A stretch of 64,000 nt of DNA. Origin: Ancylostoma caninum. Its lineage: Eukaryota > Nematoda > Chromadorea > Rhabditida > Ancylostomatidae. The translations under genes and the position numbers were made by a program. The notes below the pieces were generated by a model that was given only the letters and a program-made list of their open reading frames with translations, was not told the origin of the DNA and searched no databases. Position 1 is the first letter of the stretch; each line of letters starts with the position of its first letter. The stretch is from NCBI GenBank assembly GCA_037903475.1, contig JBAJFG010000621.1, positions 1,426,001 through 1,490,000 on the forward strand. Direction: 5' to 3'. Positions 9,819 to 19,125 of this stretch are shown here, one piece after another.

Positions 9819-12806
9819 GCGTTTGTCCCGTTTAGTCGCGGGGTCCGCTCTAGAGGTCTGTTGACGCCATTTGGCCCTATCGCGCACTTGGTCCGGGTGG
9901 ATACCAGCTAGCTTAAGATCGGCATGGAGTGTGTCAAGCCAGCGTTGCTTTGGTCGACCTTTAGGCCGTTTGCCGGAGACTTCGAGATCAAAGCCGACTT
10001 TGCGGACGGTTCCTTCCTCGGCACGCAGAACGTGGCCATACCATCGCAGACGAATTTCGCGAAGTTTATCAGATATCGCCGCAACGCCAAACCGATTTCT
10101 GATGTCCTCGTTGCAGATTCGATCGAGCCGCGTTACTCCAGCCATCCAGCGAAGCATCTTCATCTCCATAGCGCTGAGGCGACGTTCTACTTCCTTGGTT
10201 GCGGGCCAACATTCGGCGCCATAGAGAGCAACGGGACGGATGACGGTACGATAGATCTTCGATTTCAGTCGGTCCGGGATCTTCTTGTCACACAGAACAC
10301 CGGTCAACGAGCGCCACTTTCCCCATGCGGAATTAACTCGGGCTACAACTTCATGATAAAGGCTACCGTCAGATGAAATTCCTGACCCAAGGTACTTGAA
10401 CACTTCCGTTCTCGGTAATTGTGCGCCGTCTACGCTTATGGTACCGGGCTGATCCACGCTGGTTGTTAAGTACTCTGTCTTCCTGACGTTAAGACGTAGG
10501 CCGAAGCGTGCAAGTTGGTCACTCCAAGCCTGTGTCAGCCGCTCGAGTTCTTGCCTGTCTTCAGACGCGAGCATGACGTCGTCTGCGTACAACAAGGTCC
10601 ATGGCGTGGGTTTCTGCAGATCCCGTGTTACAACATCCATCACCACAATGAAGAGGAGCGGGGACAGAGCAGAGCCTTGGTGCACACCAACGGAAATGGG
10701 GAAATCCGTAGACATGCCAGCAGCCGCCTGCACGTGACTTCTTGGACTGGTGTAAAGAATCCGCACCCATTCGATAAGTTCTTCAGGAACGCCATGCTGC
10801 CGAAGAGCGTACCAGATGACTTCATGGGGCACGCGGTCAAATGCCTTTTCTAGGTCAAGGAAGGCGAGATGCAGCGGCTTTTGTTTCTCACGGTGCTTCT
10901 CAACCAAGAGACGTGCAGCATGTATGGCATCAGTGGTGCCGCACCCAGCTACAAATCCGCACTGGTTAGCGGAGAGCCGCACGATATCGCGAATCCTGCG
11001 GTCAATGACATGCTCAAAAACCTTCATGGTATGGGACAGCAGGCGGATAGGTCGGTAGTTAGCGCAGTCAGCGGGACTGCCTTTGCGCTTCCATATCGGG
11101 ATTGTGGTGCTCCGCTGCCATTCCGAGGGCACTATCTTCTCCGCCACTATCTGGTTAAAGAACCTCGCCAGCCATTCAGCAGATCCCCAGCATTGCGACT
11201 TCCATAGATCCACTGCCACGTCATCGGGACCAGTCACTTTATGTGACATCATTCGCTTCAGCGCTGCCTCCGTCTCCTCGGTAGTGATTGCCTGCACGGG
11301 CCCGTAGGTTGGCGATACATAGGGAATAGGTGGATGGGCGAATTCCTCCGTCGAGACATTCTCGAAGTAATCACGCCATCGCTTCATTGCCTTCCTGCGG
11401 TCCATTAGAAGGTGGCCATGCTCGTCGTTGACGCCATGGAACTTTTCGATATCTTCCATCTGACGTTTACGAGATTTCGCGAGCCGGTATATGAGCCGTT
11501 CGCCTTCCTTCGTGTCTAGCTTCTTTTCGACATCCGCGTAATGTGCGGCTTTCACCACCGCTACCGCCTTTTTCGCTGCTCTCTTCGCTTCGCAGTATTT
11601 ACGCCAGCGGTCGTCTGTCTTGCTGTCCAGGAAGGCATGGTACATGCGCTTCTTCTCCCGAACCCTCGACTTCACTTCGTCCGTCCATAGCCAAGGTTGC
11701 TTGTCGGTCTTCCTTCGACCTGGTTTAGTCGCACCAAGTTCAGACCGCGCTGCCTCTACGACCACATCTGCTGCTTTCCGCCAAGTTTCCTCAACACTAG
11801 TTACAGGCGGTAGCTGAATGCGAGATATGACCGCGGCCTCTTTCTGCTTCAGTTTCCACCACTTGATTCGAGCTGGTCCGCATCTCTCCTCGTACTTCCT
11901 CTTCGGTGGAGTGATTTTCAACGAACAGATCAGTGGCCGATGTTGTGTCGCTACTGTCTCATACGGCACGACTTTCACGTCCGTGACCAGCTTTCGATCT
12001 TGACGACGCAAAAGTACATAGTCGATCTGTGTCTTCGTATTGCCGCTATAGAAGGAAACAAGATGAGACGTACGTTTTTGAAACCATGTGTTCGTTACGA
12101 CGAGGTTGTGAGACTCGGCGTACTCCAGAATACGTTCACCGTCTTCGTTACGTGTACCGTAGCCGAACCCACCATGACAACTGTAATCGCTCCTCGTTTC
12201 TCCCACGTGACCATTGAGGTCTCCCGCAACGACAAGAGTATCCTCCTTCGGCACCTCTGCTGTCTTCTCATCAAGCAACGCCCAGAAGTCGTCCTTGATA
12301 CGCTCAGAACAGCCAGTTTGCGGAGCGTATGCCGAGAAGAAGTGGAGCCGCAGTTCAACAGTGGCGATGACAATTTTCATAAGCCGATCGTCGAAACGCT
12401 GGACTTCTGCTATTGCGTCTCGGTAGCGTTCTGAGACTACGACTCCGACGCCACTTCTGGTACCTGCGCTGCCATGGTAAATGAGTTTGTAGCCACATCC
12501 TATGTCCTTCGACTTACTGCCTGACCATCTCGTCTCCTGAACCGCGCATATGTCGATTCTTCTGCGCTCTAGTGCGGCTGCTAACTCGCACGAGCGACCT
12601 GTCAACGTGCCGACGTTCAAAGTCGCAATTCGCGTCTTGGCTACGTTGTCCTCCTTAACGACTCGCCTGCTTGCCCCCCGATGCCGCCGTTCGCGAAGCA
12701 TCGGGGACCCTCGCATACTTTTCACACTAACCGGGCCCCGAAAGTGCGCGTCGACTCCCGTGTACGCCGTAGTTTTCTTCTCAGGCACTATTGACGTCAT
12801 AACCAT
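9816..12806 (-). CDS. RTE LINE ORF: AP-endonuclease and reverse transcriptase
   Basis: 996 codons, no stop or frameshift. N-terminal apurinic-like endonuclease: AVQETRW (residues 88-94), GDLNGHVG (195-202), IDYVLL (261-266) and TQHRPLI (287-293), which cover the metal-binding and catalytic residues needed to nick target DNA. Reverse transcriptase: NYRPIRLL (583-590), LAFLDLEKAFDRVPHEVIW (647-665), GVHQGSALSPLLF (707-719) and LLYADDVML (738-746), with the catalytic YADD at 740-743, then KYLGSGISSDGSL. The tail holds ECWPATKEVERRL and MLRWMAGVTRLDRI, typical of RTE C-termini. It would drive target-primed reverse transcription. All key residues look present, so the protein may be active; expression cannot be judged. 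Confidence 0.96.
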   Translation of the reverse strand: MVMTSIVPEKKTTAYTGVDAHFRGPVSVKSMRGSPMLRERRHRGASRRVVKEDNVAKTRIATLNVGTLTGRSCELAAALERRRIDICAVQETRWSGSKSKDIGCGYKLIYHGSAGTRSGVGVVVSERYRDAIAEVQRFDDRLMKIVIATVELRLHFFSAYAPQTGCSERIKDDFWALLDEKTAEVPKEDTLVVAGDLNGHVGETRSDYSCHGGFGYGTRNEDGERILEYAESHNLVVTNTWFQKRTSHLVSFYSGNTKTQIDYVLLRRQDRKLVTDVKVVPYETVATQHRPLICSLKITPPKRKYEERCGPARIKWWKLKQKEAAVISRIQLPPVTSVEETWRKAADVVVEAARSELGATKPGRRKTDKQPWLWTDEVKSRVREKKRMYHAFLDSKTDDRWRKYCEAKRAAKKAVAVVKAAHYADVEKKLDTKEGERLIYRLAKSRKRQMEDIEKFHGVNDEHGHLLMDRRKAMKRWRDYFENVSTEEFAHPPIPYVSPTYGPVQAITTEETEAALKRMMSHKVTGPDDVAVDLWKSQCWGSAEWLARFFNQIVAEKIVPSEWQRSTTIPIWKRKGSPADCANYRPIRLLSHTMKVFEHVIDRRIRDIVRLSANQCGFVAGCGTTDAIHAARLLVEKHREKQKPLHLAFLDLEKAFDRVPHEVIWYALRQHGVPEELIEWVRILYTSPRSHVQAAAGMSTDFPISVGVHQGSALSPLLFIVVMDVVTRDLQKPTPWTLLYADDVMLASEDRQELERLTQAWSDQLARFGLRLNVRKTEYLTTSVDQPGTISVDGAQLPRTEVFKYLGSGISSDGSLYHEVVARVNSAWGKWRSLTGVLCDKKIPDRLKSKIYRTVIRPVALYGAECWPATKEVERRLSAMEMKMLRWMAGVTRLDRICNEDIRNRFGVAAISDKLREIRLRWYGHVLRAEEGTVRKVGFDLEVSGKRPKGRPKQRWLDTLHADLKLAGIHPDQVRDRAKWRQQTSRADPATKRDKR

Positions 12807-13212
12807 ACGACGTGACGTGGGTCTTCTTCGGCCGGCCTGTCACCACGGCCTGTCGCCGGCATTCGACTGTTGAGGGGAAGGATTCCCTTCCCCGTGGACG
12901 AGGGACTTATTTGTTAGAGGCGGCCCCAGATCGCCTCTCATGCGCTTCCCAGTCGTTAGAATGCGAGCTTTTGGCCAAATCCGGACTGCAGGATACAGCC
13001 AACATGAAGCATTAGCACACACCCACACGCGCGAGTGCGTGTTCACACTCATATGCCGGCCATATGTGTCGAATCCAGCACTGTCGAACTAAGGAGTCCA
13101 TCCCCTAGATCTACCCGCGTCGCAGGGCAAGCGCATGGCTGCTTTTGGTCCGCGGTAAACCCCCTATCCGCCACCTGGGGTCGCGCCACGTAGCCTCGCA
13201 GCAAATCGGCTG

Positions 13213-13236
13213 GGATCCCTCGTAAGAGGGAGATCC
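13213..13236 (-). other. Hairpin at the very 5' end of the RTE LINE
   Basis: Starting three bases inside the element's 5' end, the element strand folds as GGAT-CT-CCCTC-TTAC-GAGGG-ATCC: nine pairs with one 2-base bulge. It is followed by a GC-rich leader with further pairing potential. A structured 5' leader fits RTE-like elements, some of which carry self-cleaving ribozymes, but no ribozyme core was proven here. Confidence 0.55.
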
Positions 13237-13239
13237 GTG

Positions 13240-13256
13240 GAGGTACTGTCGAAATC
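13240..13256. repeat. Target-site duplication, right copy
   Basis: GAGGTACTGTCGAAATC, identical to 9771-9787; it marks the 5' end of the minus-strand RTE insertion. Confidence 0.95.
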
Positions 13257-13421
13257 ACAGAAATAAATGGCACATACGAACTCTGTTTCAGTGAAGAATG
13301 TCGGGAATTCATTGGCAATGAAACATTGCGTACATATAAGTTACTGGCTTCTTCATCATCTCATAATGAAACCAGAGTAACGGTTAGATATGGCGCAGGT
13401 GATATTTCACTGAGTTCACCA

Positions 13422-13613
13422 CGATATATGACGCTGCCAATTAATTTGTCCTCGCAAAAATGCAAAGTAGAGAATGAATGGCAGAATCCGAACGCTTCCA
13501 GTTATGCCACCGTTTCATTTTCACTGTGCCATGCCTCGAACGGTCCGGATTGTGGCCATTCATTCCCAACTTGCATTTTTACGCGGACAAATTAGGTGGC
13601 AGCGTCATATATG
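13422..13613. repeat. Fold-back element, about 76-bp arms
   Basis: Left arm 13422-13498 (ATATATGACGCTGCCAATTA ... GAATCCGAACG) is matched in inverse orientation by 13538-13613 (GAACGGTCCGGATTGTGGCC ... GGCAGCGTCATATAT), roughly 80 percent by eye, with a spacer of about 39 bases. Similarity stops sharply beyond the ATATATGACG ends, as for a MITE. It lies within the envelope-like gene. Confidence 0.75.
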
Positions 13614-14366
13614 TTTGAATCCGGATGTCTGCACTGTATCAAGTTCCATACTCAGCCCATCATTGCTGGAGAACCCACATTGCTGGCCGGTCGGTGCTGC
13701 CATGACCGCGGCCATGATATTGTATCTGGCTACCATGATGATGTTTATATCTCTGTTTCTGTTGATAACGATAACCAGGATAGTCAGCAAGAGCCCTGCA
13801 CGACCAGTGCAAAACACTTGTACTATCACTGGACAACAAGTTAACGTCCAACTTCATTCCTTGAGACCTACTCCGTTGAGCGTTGGAATGCTCATCACTC
13901 TGTGTGTTATTATCCTAATCGGAAATAATACCGTGACAGCGTGCCAACACGGTTTCACTCGGCACGCTATCAATATAGTGTGCAGCCAGGATGGAAACTG
14001 CAGCTATGAGTTCAGTCGTGAACTACTGTTCAATCGAATCCAAACTGAACACTGTGTCAAAATACGACATCGGGTCTGCTCAAGATGAAGATAGCTCCCA
14101 CCAACCTGGTGTGCTCAAATATGTCAAAATTTTTCACAAAAAGCACTGAAATCAGGGTATTCTCCAGGGTGAGATGCCCCCAAGCAGGATTTTGCTTCGA
14201 CAACGTGTGGGACAAAATTCGTCCCAACGAGACAATTCCTGAACTATCAAGAGGCAGTAAATACCCAGGTTATTCGGGGTGTCGATACACTTGTGGTGGA
14301 CTAAGTTGCGGATGTTTCCTACCTGCCCCATCCTGCACCTTCTACCGAGTTGCCCATGTGCCAATA

Positions 14367-15937
14367 CACTGCGTTTCATAACTATACGACCACCCTATTT
14401 TTTTGCAGTACTGGAAGATGCAACCAAGAAAGACTTTTTCTGTTCCATCCATCAGATTCAGAAATAAGAATAACCTGTGAGCACCAATTTTCATTGCGCT
14501 AGTTTTTCTCGTAACTTTCAATTTCAAATTTGTCAATTTCCTCAACGTTTCATAACTATACGACCACTCGCGAACAGCTCAATTTTCTTAAAATCTATCA
14601 ATGAAACAACACCATTTACAGCAAATTTAATAGGCTATCGTCCTTCTAGGGTTGAAAACTACTTCAATGGGCAATTCAGCATACTGTTCATCAGATTCTT
14701 CAGGAAATCGCTCTCTACATCTTCCCAGGCGTCGATGATTGTGGTCTTCAGATCATAAGTCGTCTGAAATTGACGATGATTGCAGTGAACCCATCGTGCT
14801 AGGATGCTCGACAAATTCTCCATTGAGCTCAGGCCCGGGCTGCATGTGGGCCAATCCATGACGTTCGCTCTGTTCTCTAAAAGCCAGCTTTTGGTTGCCT
14901 GAGTGGCATGCACTTCGGTGTTAACTTGCGGTAAGGCATACTTCTGTCGACGATATCCCTCAAAAATAACAGCAAATACTTCATCGAGTCCATGGGTCCC
15001 GAAACGAAGACTATCTCTAGTCTGATCCGGCAGAAAAATCACTCCAAACCATGGATGATCCGCCTCCAAAGTTGCGGCGACTGAAGGTGGTGCGGTTTTT
15101 TTGCGAACCCTTACAGTAGCTTATCATGTCGTCAGGTTCGTTCAAATTAAACTCTTGCTCATCTGTGGAGATGATCTGAAAGCATTTCTCGAAGCCTCAT
15201 TCGTACTGCTGCGGCTCGGAAAATTATCACTGGTTTGCTCCAAACTGTGGTCATGTTCCGTCTAGTGAATCCTTGCTGAATTGTCTTTTAGAGAAAAATC
15301 AGACGTGGAGCGTTATTCGTAGTTTCTCTTACAACATTTCCATTGCGGTGTAGCGCTCTCCACACCATGATGTTTGAGACTGGGGATTTCAGTTCTACTC
15401 GGATCTGGTTGAGTCATATGCAACTGTTGGACACTTGCCTGCGGATCTTCCTCTCGTCATGGGTTGTGGGATGTTTCGGCTTCTGTTATCCTTCTTCTTG
15501 TTGTATCCATCAGAATTTTGCAAATAAGTGGAAACGAGACAGTGATTAGAACCACTCTTCATCCCGATGGCTCAACCACTTAGTCCTGCATCGTTCAGAG
15601 GCGGGAACTGAGCTTTTTTGGTCTGTGCTTATGGATGTACCGCGAAGGATACTGAGAAAAATGTGAAACTCACCATTTGCCATCCTTGCACACCCGAGCA
15701 GGGGCAGCAAAGTTTCATCAATTTTCATTATTCGTTAGTGGTCGTATAGATATGAAACGTGGGAAGAACGGTCGCACCTCATTTCAGAACTTAGCAGATA
15801 AGTGTGCGGTGTAGAAATTTGTGTTCCATGGTTATTTTGTCAGCTGAATCTAATGCTAACTATAGAAAAATTCCAAAATTGCTGCATCACGCACAGCTGC
15901 AAAAAATAAAGTGGTCGTATAGTTATGAAACGCAGTG
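14367..15937 (-). mobile_element. Tc1-like transposon with IR/DR termini, inserted in envelope-like gene
   Basis: Perfect 27-bp terminal repeats begin CACTGCGTTTCATAACTATA (14367-14393) and are mirrored at 15911-15937, flanked by TA duplications at 14365-14366 and 15938-15939. A second, internal copy of the terminal motif lies at 14546-14568 on the left and, inverted, at 15737-15759 on the right, offset from the outer copies by 174 and 173 bp. That gives two direct repeats in each inverted end, the IR/DR architecture of one Tc1 subgroup. Length 1571 bp. Removing the element and one TA restores an open frame across the junction. Confidence 0.93.
14659..15720 (-). pseudogene. Tc1-like transposase remnant
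   Basis: Minus strand. A middle block near 15050-15180 reads like the Tc1 catalytic core (FSDEQEFNLNEP, then RRNFGGGSSMVW). The C-terminal block at 14659-15069 carries NRANVMDWPTCSPGLSSMEN, the degenerate 'LDWPA.SPDLNPIENLW' motif with the catalytic E retained, and RQFQTTYDLKTTIIDAWEDV. Frameshifts between the blocks and the altered SPDLNP motif show it is not functional. N-terminal HTH regions are not clearly readable. Confidence 0.8.
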
Positions 15938-16330
15938 TATCTTATGCTATTTACGAAGTAAACGAGTGCAATGAACGCTTCGGGACTCGCTATTACGTCA
16001 CTGCTGGCTCTCCCACGTGCTCGGGATGGTGATTTCATCACCTTCGCTGGCGGTCTCGCAGCATAGGAGTGAGGGAGTGTTTACAAGCTTTCATGCTGCA
16101 CAAGGTACGCAGCAGGAAAACCACCCTTCCACTGTTGCGGCGCTGCATGCACTTCCAGTGAAGAAATGGACGGGTTTGGTGAGGGCTACGGCGTCTCAGA
16201 AGCTTATGGGAGGGCTGGATCTACACACTCATTGGTGGATGCTATTGCCCCATTCCCTGGCTGCTTTCTCGCAGATTGTGCAAGTCACGACACAGAGTAG
16301 AAGCTTCAACATATCAAGGCATGACATTGC
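15938..16330 (+). pseudogene. Envelope-like glycoprotein, 3' segment
   Basis: After the Tc1 element, the frame that was cut at 14366 continues with a short cysteine-containing stretch, then shows stops and frame changes. Coding-like composition is lost by about 16330. It is assigned to the same gene because the interrupted codon is completed exactly at the TA duplication. Confidence 0.5.
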
Positions 16331-16714
16331 TTAACCAATCAACAATACCAGAATACGGGTCCAGCGATGGAAGAAAGCCCGCTGCGGCCCAGTAGTGTGG
16401 AAAACATTCGGATACGATTCCGCCTTGGTCTAGTAGTGCGGGGAACGGCAGTATACAGTTCCGCCGATGGAGAACGCGTCTGCGTTGGCCCGGTAGTGAG
16501 GAATACGCACGAATACGCTATACGATGGAGAACGGACTTCTCATGCTACTCAACTCATGAGAAGGACTTCATGTTTGGGCCCATTTAAAAATTGGTTCTG
16601 CTTCTTCATCAGTTTTCTAGAGATTTGGCAAGTGCGAAGCTTTTGCACATGTCCCAAGTGGCTGCCTCACCCCACTTTCTAGCGTCCCGAAGGGGCGCTA
16701 GTCTATAATAAATA

Positions 16715-16845
16715 TAGTCTTTCTCAAAAATTCTTGCCTCACGCTGAACCGCCCGTCAGCTTAACCATGTCACACCACGTATGGTAATGCATAGGCTCAC
16801 AGATGGGCGGTGAAGCGTGAAGCAAGTATTTTTTGAGAAGGGCTG
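16715..16845. repeat. Short palindromic MITE-like repeat
   Basis: Arm 16718-16757 (TTTCTCAAAAATTCTTGCCTCACGC...) pairs with 16802-16841 (...GCGTGAAGCAAGTATTTTTTGAGA), about 40 bp each with few mismatches and a spacer of about 45 bp. A separate small hairpin, TAGCGTCCCGAAGGGGCGCTA, sits just upstream at 16680-16700. Confidence 0.75.
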
Positions 16846-17404
16846 TACATTCCACTGAATCACTCTATAAGAGTAAGCAGGCGAAACGACCCAAGAGACT
16901 CATGCGGCTACTGAACAACACAGTACCGCACTGCTGTTGTCGGATGGTGCTTTCACCGTTTTCTTTGTGTCTTTGTCTTCATTCCGAAGTACTTGGATAA
17001 ACACATAAGCAAAACATCAAAAACGGTAACGGCCAACAAGTACAGGCGACCAGCTGGGGTGGTATGCACGAAAGTTCCGAACGTTCCGATAGGTACCCGA
17101 CAGTTTCCTCTAGTTCGAGCGCGATATTGTAAGCGGTCTGTTTACATTTGCAAGGTTCCGAAGTTCATTCCGACTGTGCTCCTGTGAGCTTCCGGCCATT
17201 CTATTCGGAAGCTCCACAGGTTCCAGCCAGCTTCCTAAGAGCTTCCCGCGACATCGTCCACGAATTTTCGGAAGGTAATAGGTACCGAGCCGGGAACTAG
17301 CTTCCAGATGAGGTTCCTGAGAGCTTCCGATCGTACCAGCACAAAGATGAGCTGGTACGGAGTACCCGTGGATGTCCTTTACATCGTTTAGCCTTCCTAT
17401 TGTA
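16846..17404. other. No gene; fragment of a dispersed repeat
   Basis: No convincing exon. The segment around 17055-17100 (GGTGGTATGCACGAAAGTTCCG) matches the inverse complement of sequence near 24740-24765, so it belongs to a dispersed repeat. GGAAGCT/AGCTTCC steps recur between 17180 and 17330. Confidence 0.5.
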
Positions 17405-18440
17405 ACCTTATGGGTGCGCCGGCGCTGAGTTTCGCAAAATCGGTCTGGGACGGGTCCACCGTGGCGTCGTGGGTGCGCCGGCGCTCAAACTTGCAAAATC
17501 GGCCTGGGACGGGTCCACTGTGGCGACATTGGTGCACCGGCGTTGAATCTTGTAAAACCAGCCTGGGACGGGTCCACTGTGGCGTCATGGGTGCGCCGGC
17601 GCTCAAACTTGAAAAATCGGAATGGGACGGGTCCACTGTGGCGACATTGGTGCACCGGCGTTGAATTTTGCAAAATCAGCCTGGGACGGGTCCACTGTGG
17701 CGTCATGGGTGCGCCGGCGCTCAAACTTGAAAAATCGGAATGGGACGGGTCCACTGTGGCGACATTGGTGCACCGGCGTTGAATTTTGCAAAATCAGCCT
17801 GGGACGGGTCCCAAGTGGCGTAGTCGGTGCGCCGGCGCTCAAACTTGCAAAATCGGCCTGGGACGGGTCCACTGTGGCGTCGTGGGTGCGCCGGCGCTCA
17901 AACTTGCAAAATCGGCCTGGGACGGGTCCACTGTGGCGACATTGGTGCACCGGCGTTGAATCTTGTAAAACCAGCCTGGGACGGGTCCACTGTGGCGTCA
18001 TGGGTGCGCCGGCGCTCAAACTTGCAAAATCGGCCTGGGGCGGGTCCACTGTGGCGACATTGGTGCACCGGCGTTGAATTTTGCAAAATCAGCCTGGGAC
18101 GGGTCCCAAGTGGCGTAGTCGGTGCGCCGGCGCTCAAACTTGCAAAATCGGCCTGGGACGGGTCCACTGTGGCGTCGTGGGTGCGCCGGCGCTCAAACTT
18201 GCAAAATCGGCCTGGGACGGGTCCACTGTGGCGACATTGGTGCACCGGCGTTGAATCTTGTAAAACCAGCCTGGGACGGTCCACTGTGGCGTCATGGGTG
18301 CGCCGGCGCTCAAACTTGCAAAATCGGCCTGGGACGGGTCCACTGTGGCGTCATGGGTGCGCCGGCGTTGAATTTTGCAAAATCAGCCTGGGACGGATCC
18401 ATTGTGGCGTCAAGGGTGCGCCGGCGCTCAAACATCCAGG
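17405..18440. repeat. 59-bp minisatellite with two monomer types and a 295-bp block repeat
   Basis: About 17 monomers of exactly 59 bp. Type A carries GCGCCGGCGCTCAAACTTGC, type B GCACCGGCGTTGAATCTTGT; both end GGGACGGGTCCACTGTGGCG. A rare variant, GGGTCCCAAGTGGCGTAGTC, occurs at 17810 and again at 18105, so a block of five monomers (295 bp) has itself been duplicated. A monomer near 18275 has lost one G. Since 59 is not divisible by three, long open frames arise that cycle through three frames; these are not genes. Confidence 0.93.
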
Positions 18441-19110
18441 TCGCGAAAGGAATATGTAGGAGGGAAGAGCGAAGCGGGCGTCGGCACATCTCTCATCCAG
18501 AAACGAAACATCCAAAAAAACGGGGCTGGTTCTCTTGAACACACACGCATTCAAAATGGTATTCAGTAATAACCTTGATATGAAGTAAACAAAATAGGCA
18601 TTTCACATGCCGGAGGGATGAGTCCTATCTGATTCTGCTCTGTTTTGGTGTGGTTGTTTTAAACTATATTCCATTCCAGTTTGTGAGTTATAACTTTCCC
18701 TACTATCACTGAGCACAATTCTGTCGATGATGGGTTGGTGCTACACTCCACATATGGTGTATAACATTGCATCACTGTTGTTGACGACGGTGGCAGTGGA
18801 TAGCCAACATTGGCGACGGCCGCGTCGCCTGTCCAATGTCACAATCTATACGCACCGTTGTCATAGCCGATCGTCAAAATTGGTGATTGATGGGGCGATA
18901 CATATAGATACAGACATGACGCCCCGCCCGGATTCGATGAGAGTGTGTGCGCCACGGTCGCCAACGACGGCGAAGCAAGGCGCTACACTCCGCGTGGAGT
19001 ATAGCGCCAAAGATAGAATTTCGTTCTCTATACGTCGAGCCTTCTTGCCTCCATGAAACCACACTAATTGCATAAATCAAGGGTGATAGATTGTTTAAAA
19101 AACCACAGGT
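18441..19110. other. No gene; cluster of imperfect palindromes
   Basis: Left flank of the Harbinger genes. Palindromes include 18744-18763 (TACACTCCACATATGGTGTA), 18808-18840 (ACATTGG ... CCAATGT around a GGCGACGGCCGCGTCGCC core) and 18979-19008 (GGCGCTACACTCC / GGAGTATAGCGCC). They could be subterminal transposase-binding repeats, but no terminal inverted repeat was found. Confidence 0.45.
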
Positions 19111-19125
19111 ATATTGTATTTAGAA

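Larger units (their letters stand above)
9788..13239 (-). mobile_element. RTE-type LINE, near full length, with 17-bp target duplication
   Basis: A 3452-bp insertion on the minus strand is bounded by perfect copies of GAGGTACTGTCGAAATC at 9771-9787 and 13240-13256. It carries one intact 996-codon ORF, about 430 bp of 5' leader, and at its 3' end a (GAA)n tract (TTC on the plus strand) instead of poly(A). One endonuclease-RT ORF, a very short 3' end and a simple-repeat tail are the hallmarks of the RTE clade. Identical duplications and an intact ORF indicate a recent insertion. Confidence 0.95.
13240..14366 (+). pseudogene. Envelope-like glycoprotein, middle segment (phlebovirus-Gc-like)
   Basis: The frame left at 9787 continues after the LINE. 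It is cysteine-rich, contains a long hydrophobic segment around 13700-13780 and a second around 13880-13960, and ends with a dense cysteine/glycine cluster at 14270-14345 (motif GGLSCGCF) of the type found in the class II fusion-like G2/Gc domain of phlebovirus-related envelope proteins in nematode BEL elements. A fold-back insertion (about 13422-13613), frame changes and the Tc1 insertion at 14367 break it. Family assignment is from motif resemblance only; no joined or repaired product is given. Confidence 0.6.
5903..16330 (+). mobile_element. Decayed BEL/Pao retroelement with envelope-like gene, multiply interrupted
   Basis: Protease, RT remnant, RNase H, integrase, the post-integrase domain and an envelope-like glycoprotein follow in the BEL/Pao order on the plus strand. 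No gag was recognised, and no LTR pair could be identified by eye, so the outer limits are approximate. The body is broken by a MITE-like insert (6447-6625), an internal RT deletion (near 7005), an RTE LINE (9788-13239), a fold-back element (about 13422-13613) and a Tc1 element (14367-15937). It is a non-functional relic. Confidence 0.8.

Noticed and set aside
9871..12434. Plus-strand open frames of 110-160 codons within the LINE
   Set aside because: Antisense shadows of the intact RTE ORF.
17397..18538. Long open frames up to 210 codons (WRHWCTGVE-type repeats)
   Set aside because: The 59-bp monomer cycles through three frames, so open frames occur on both strands; no start context or splice support.
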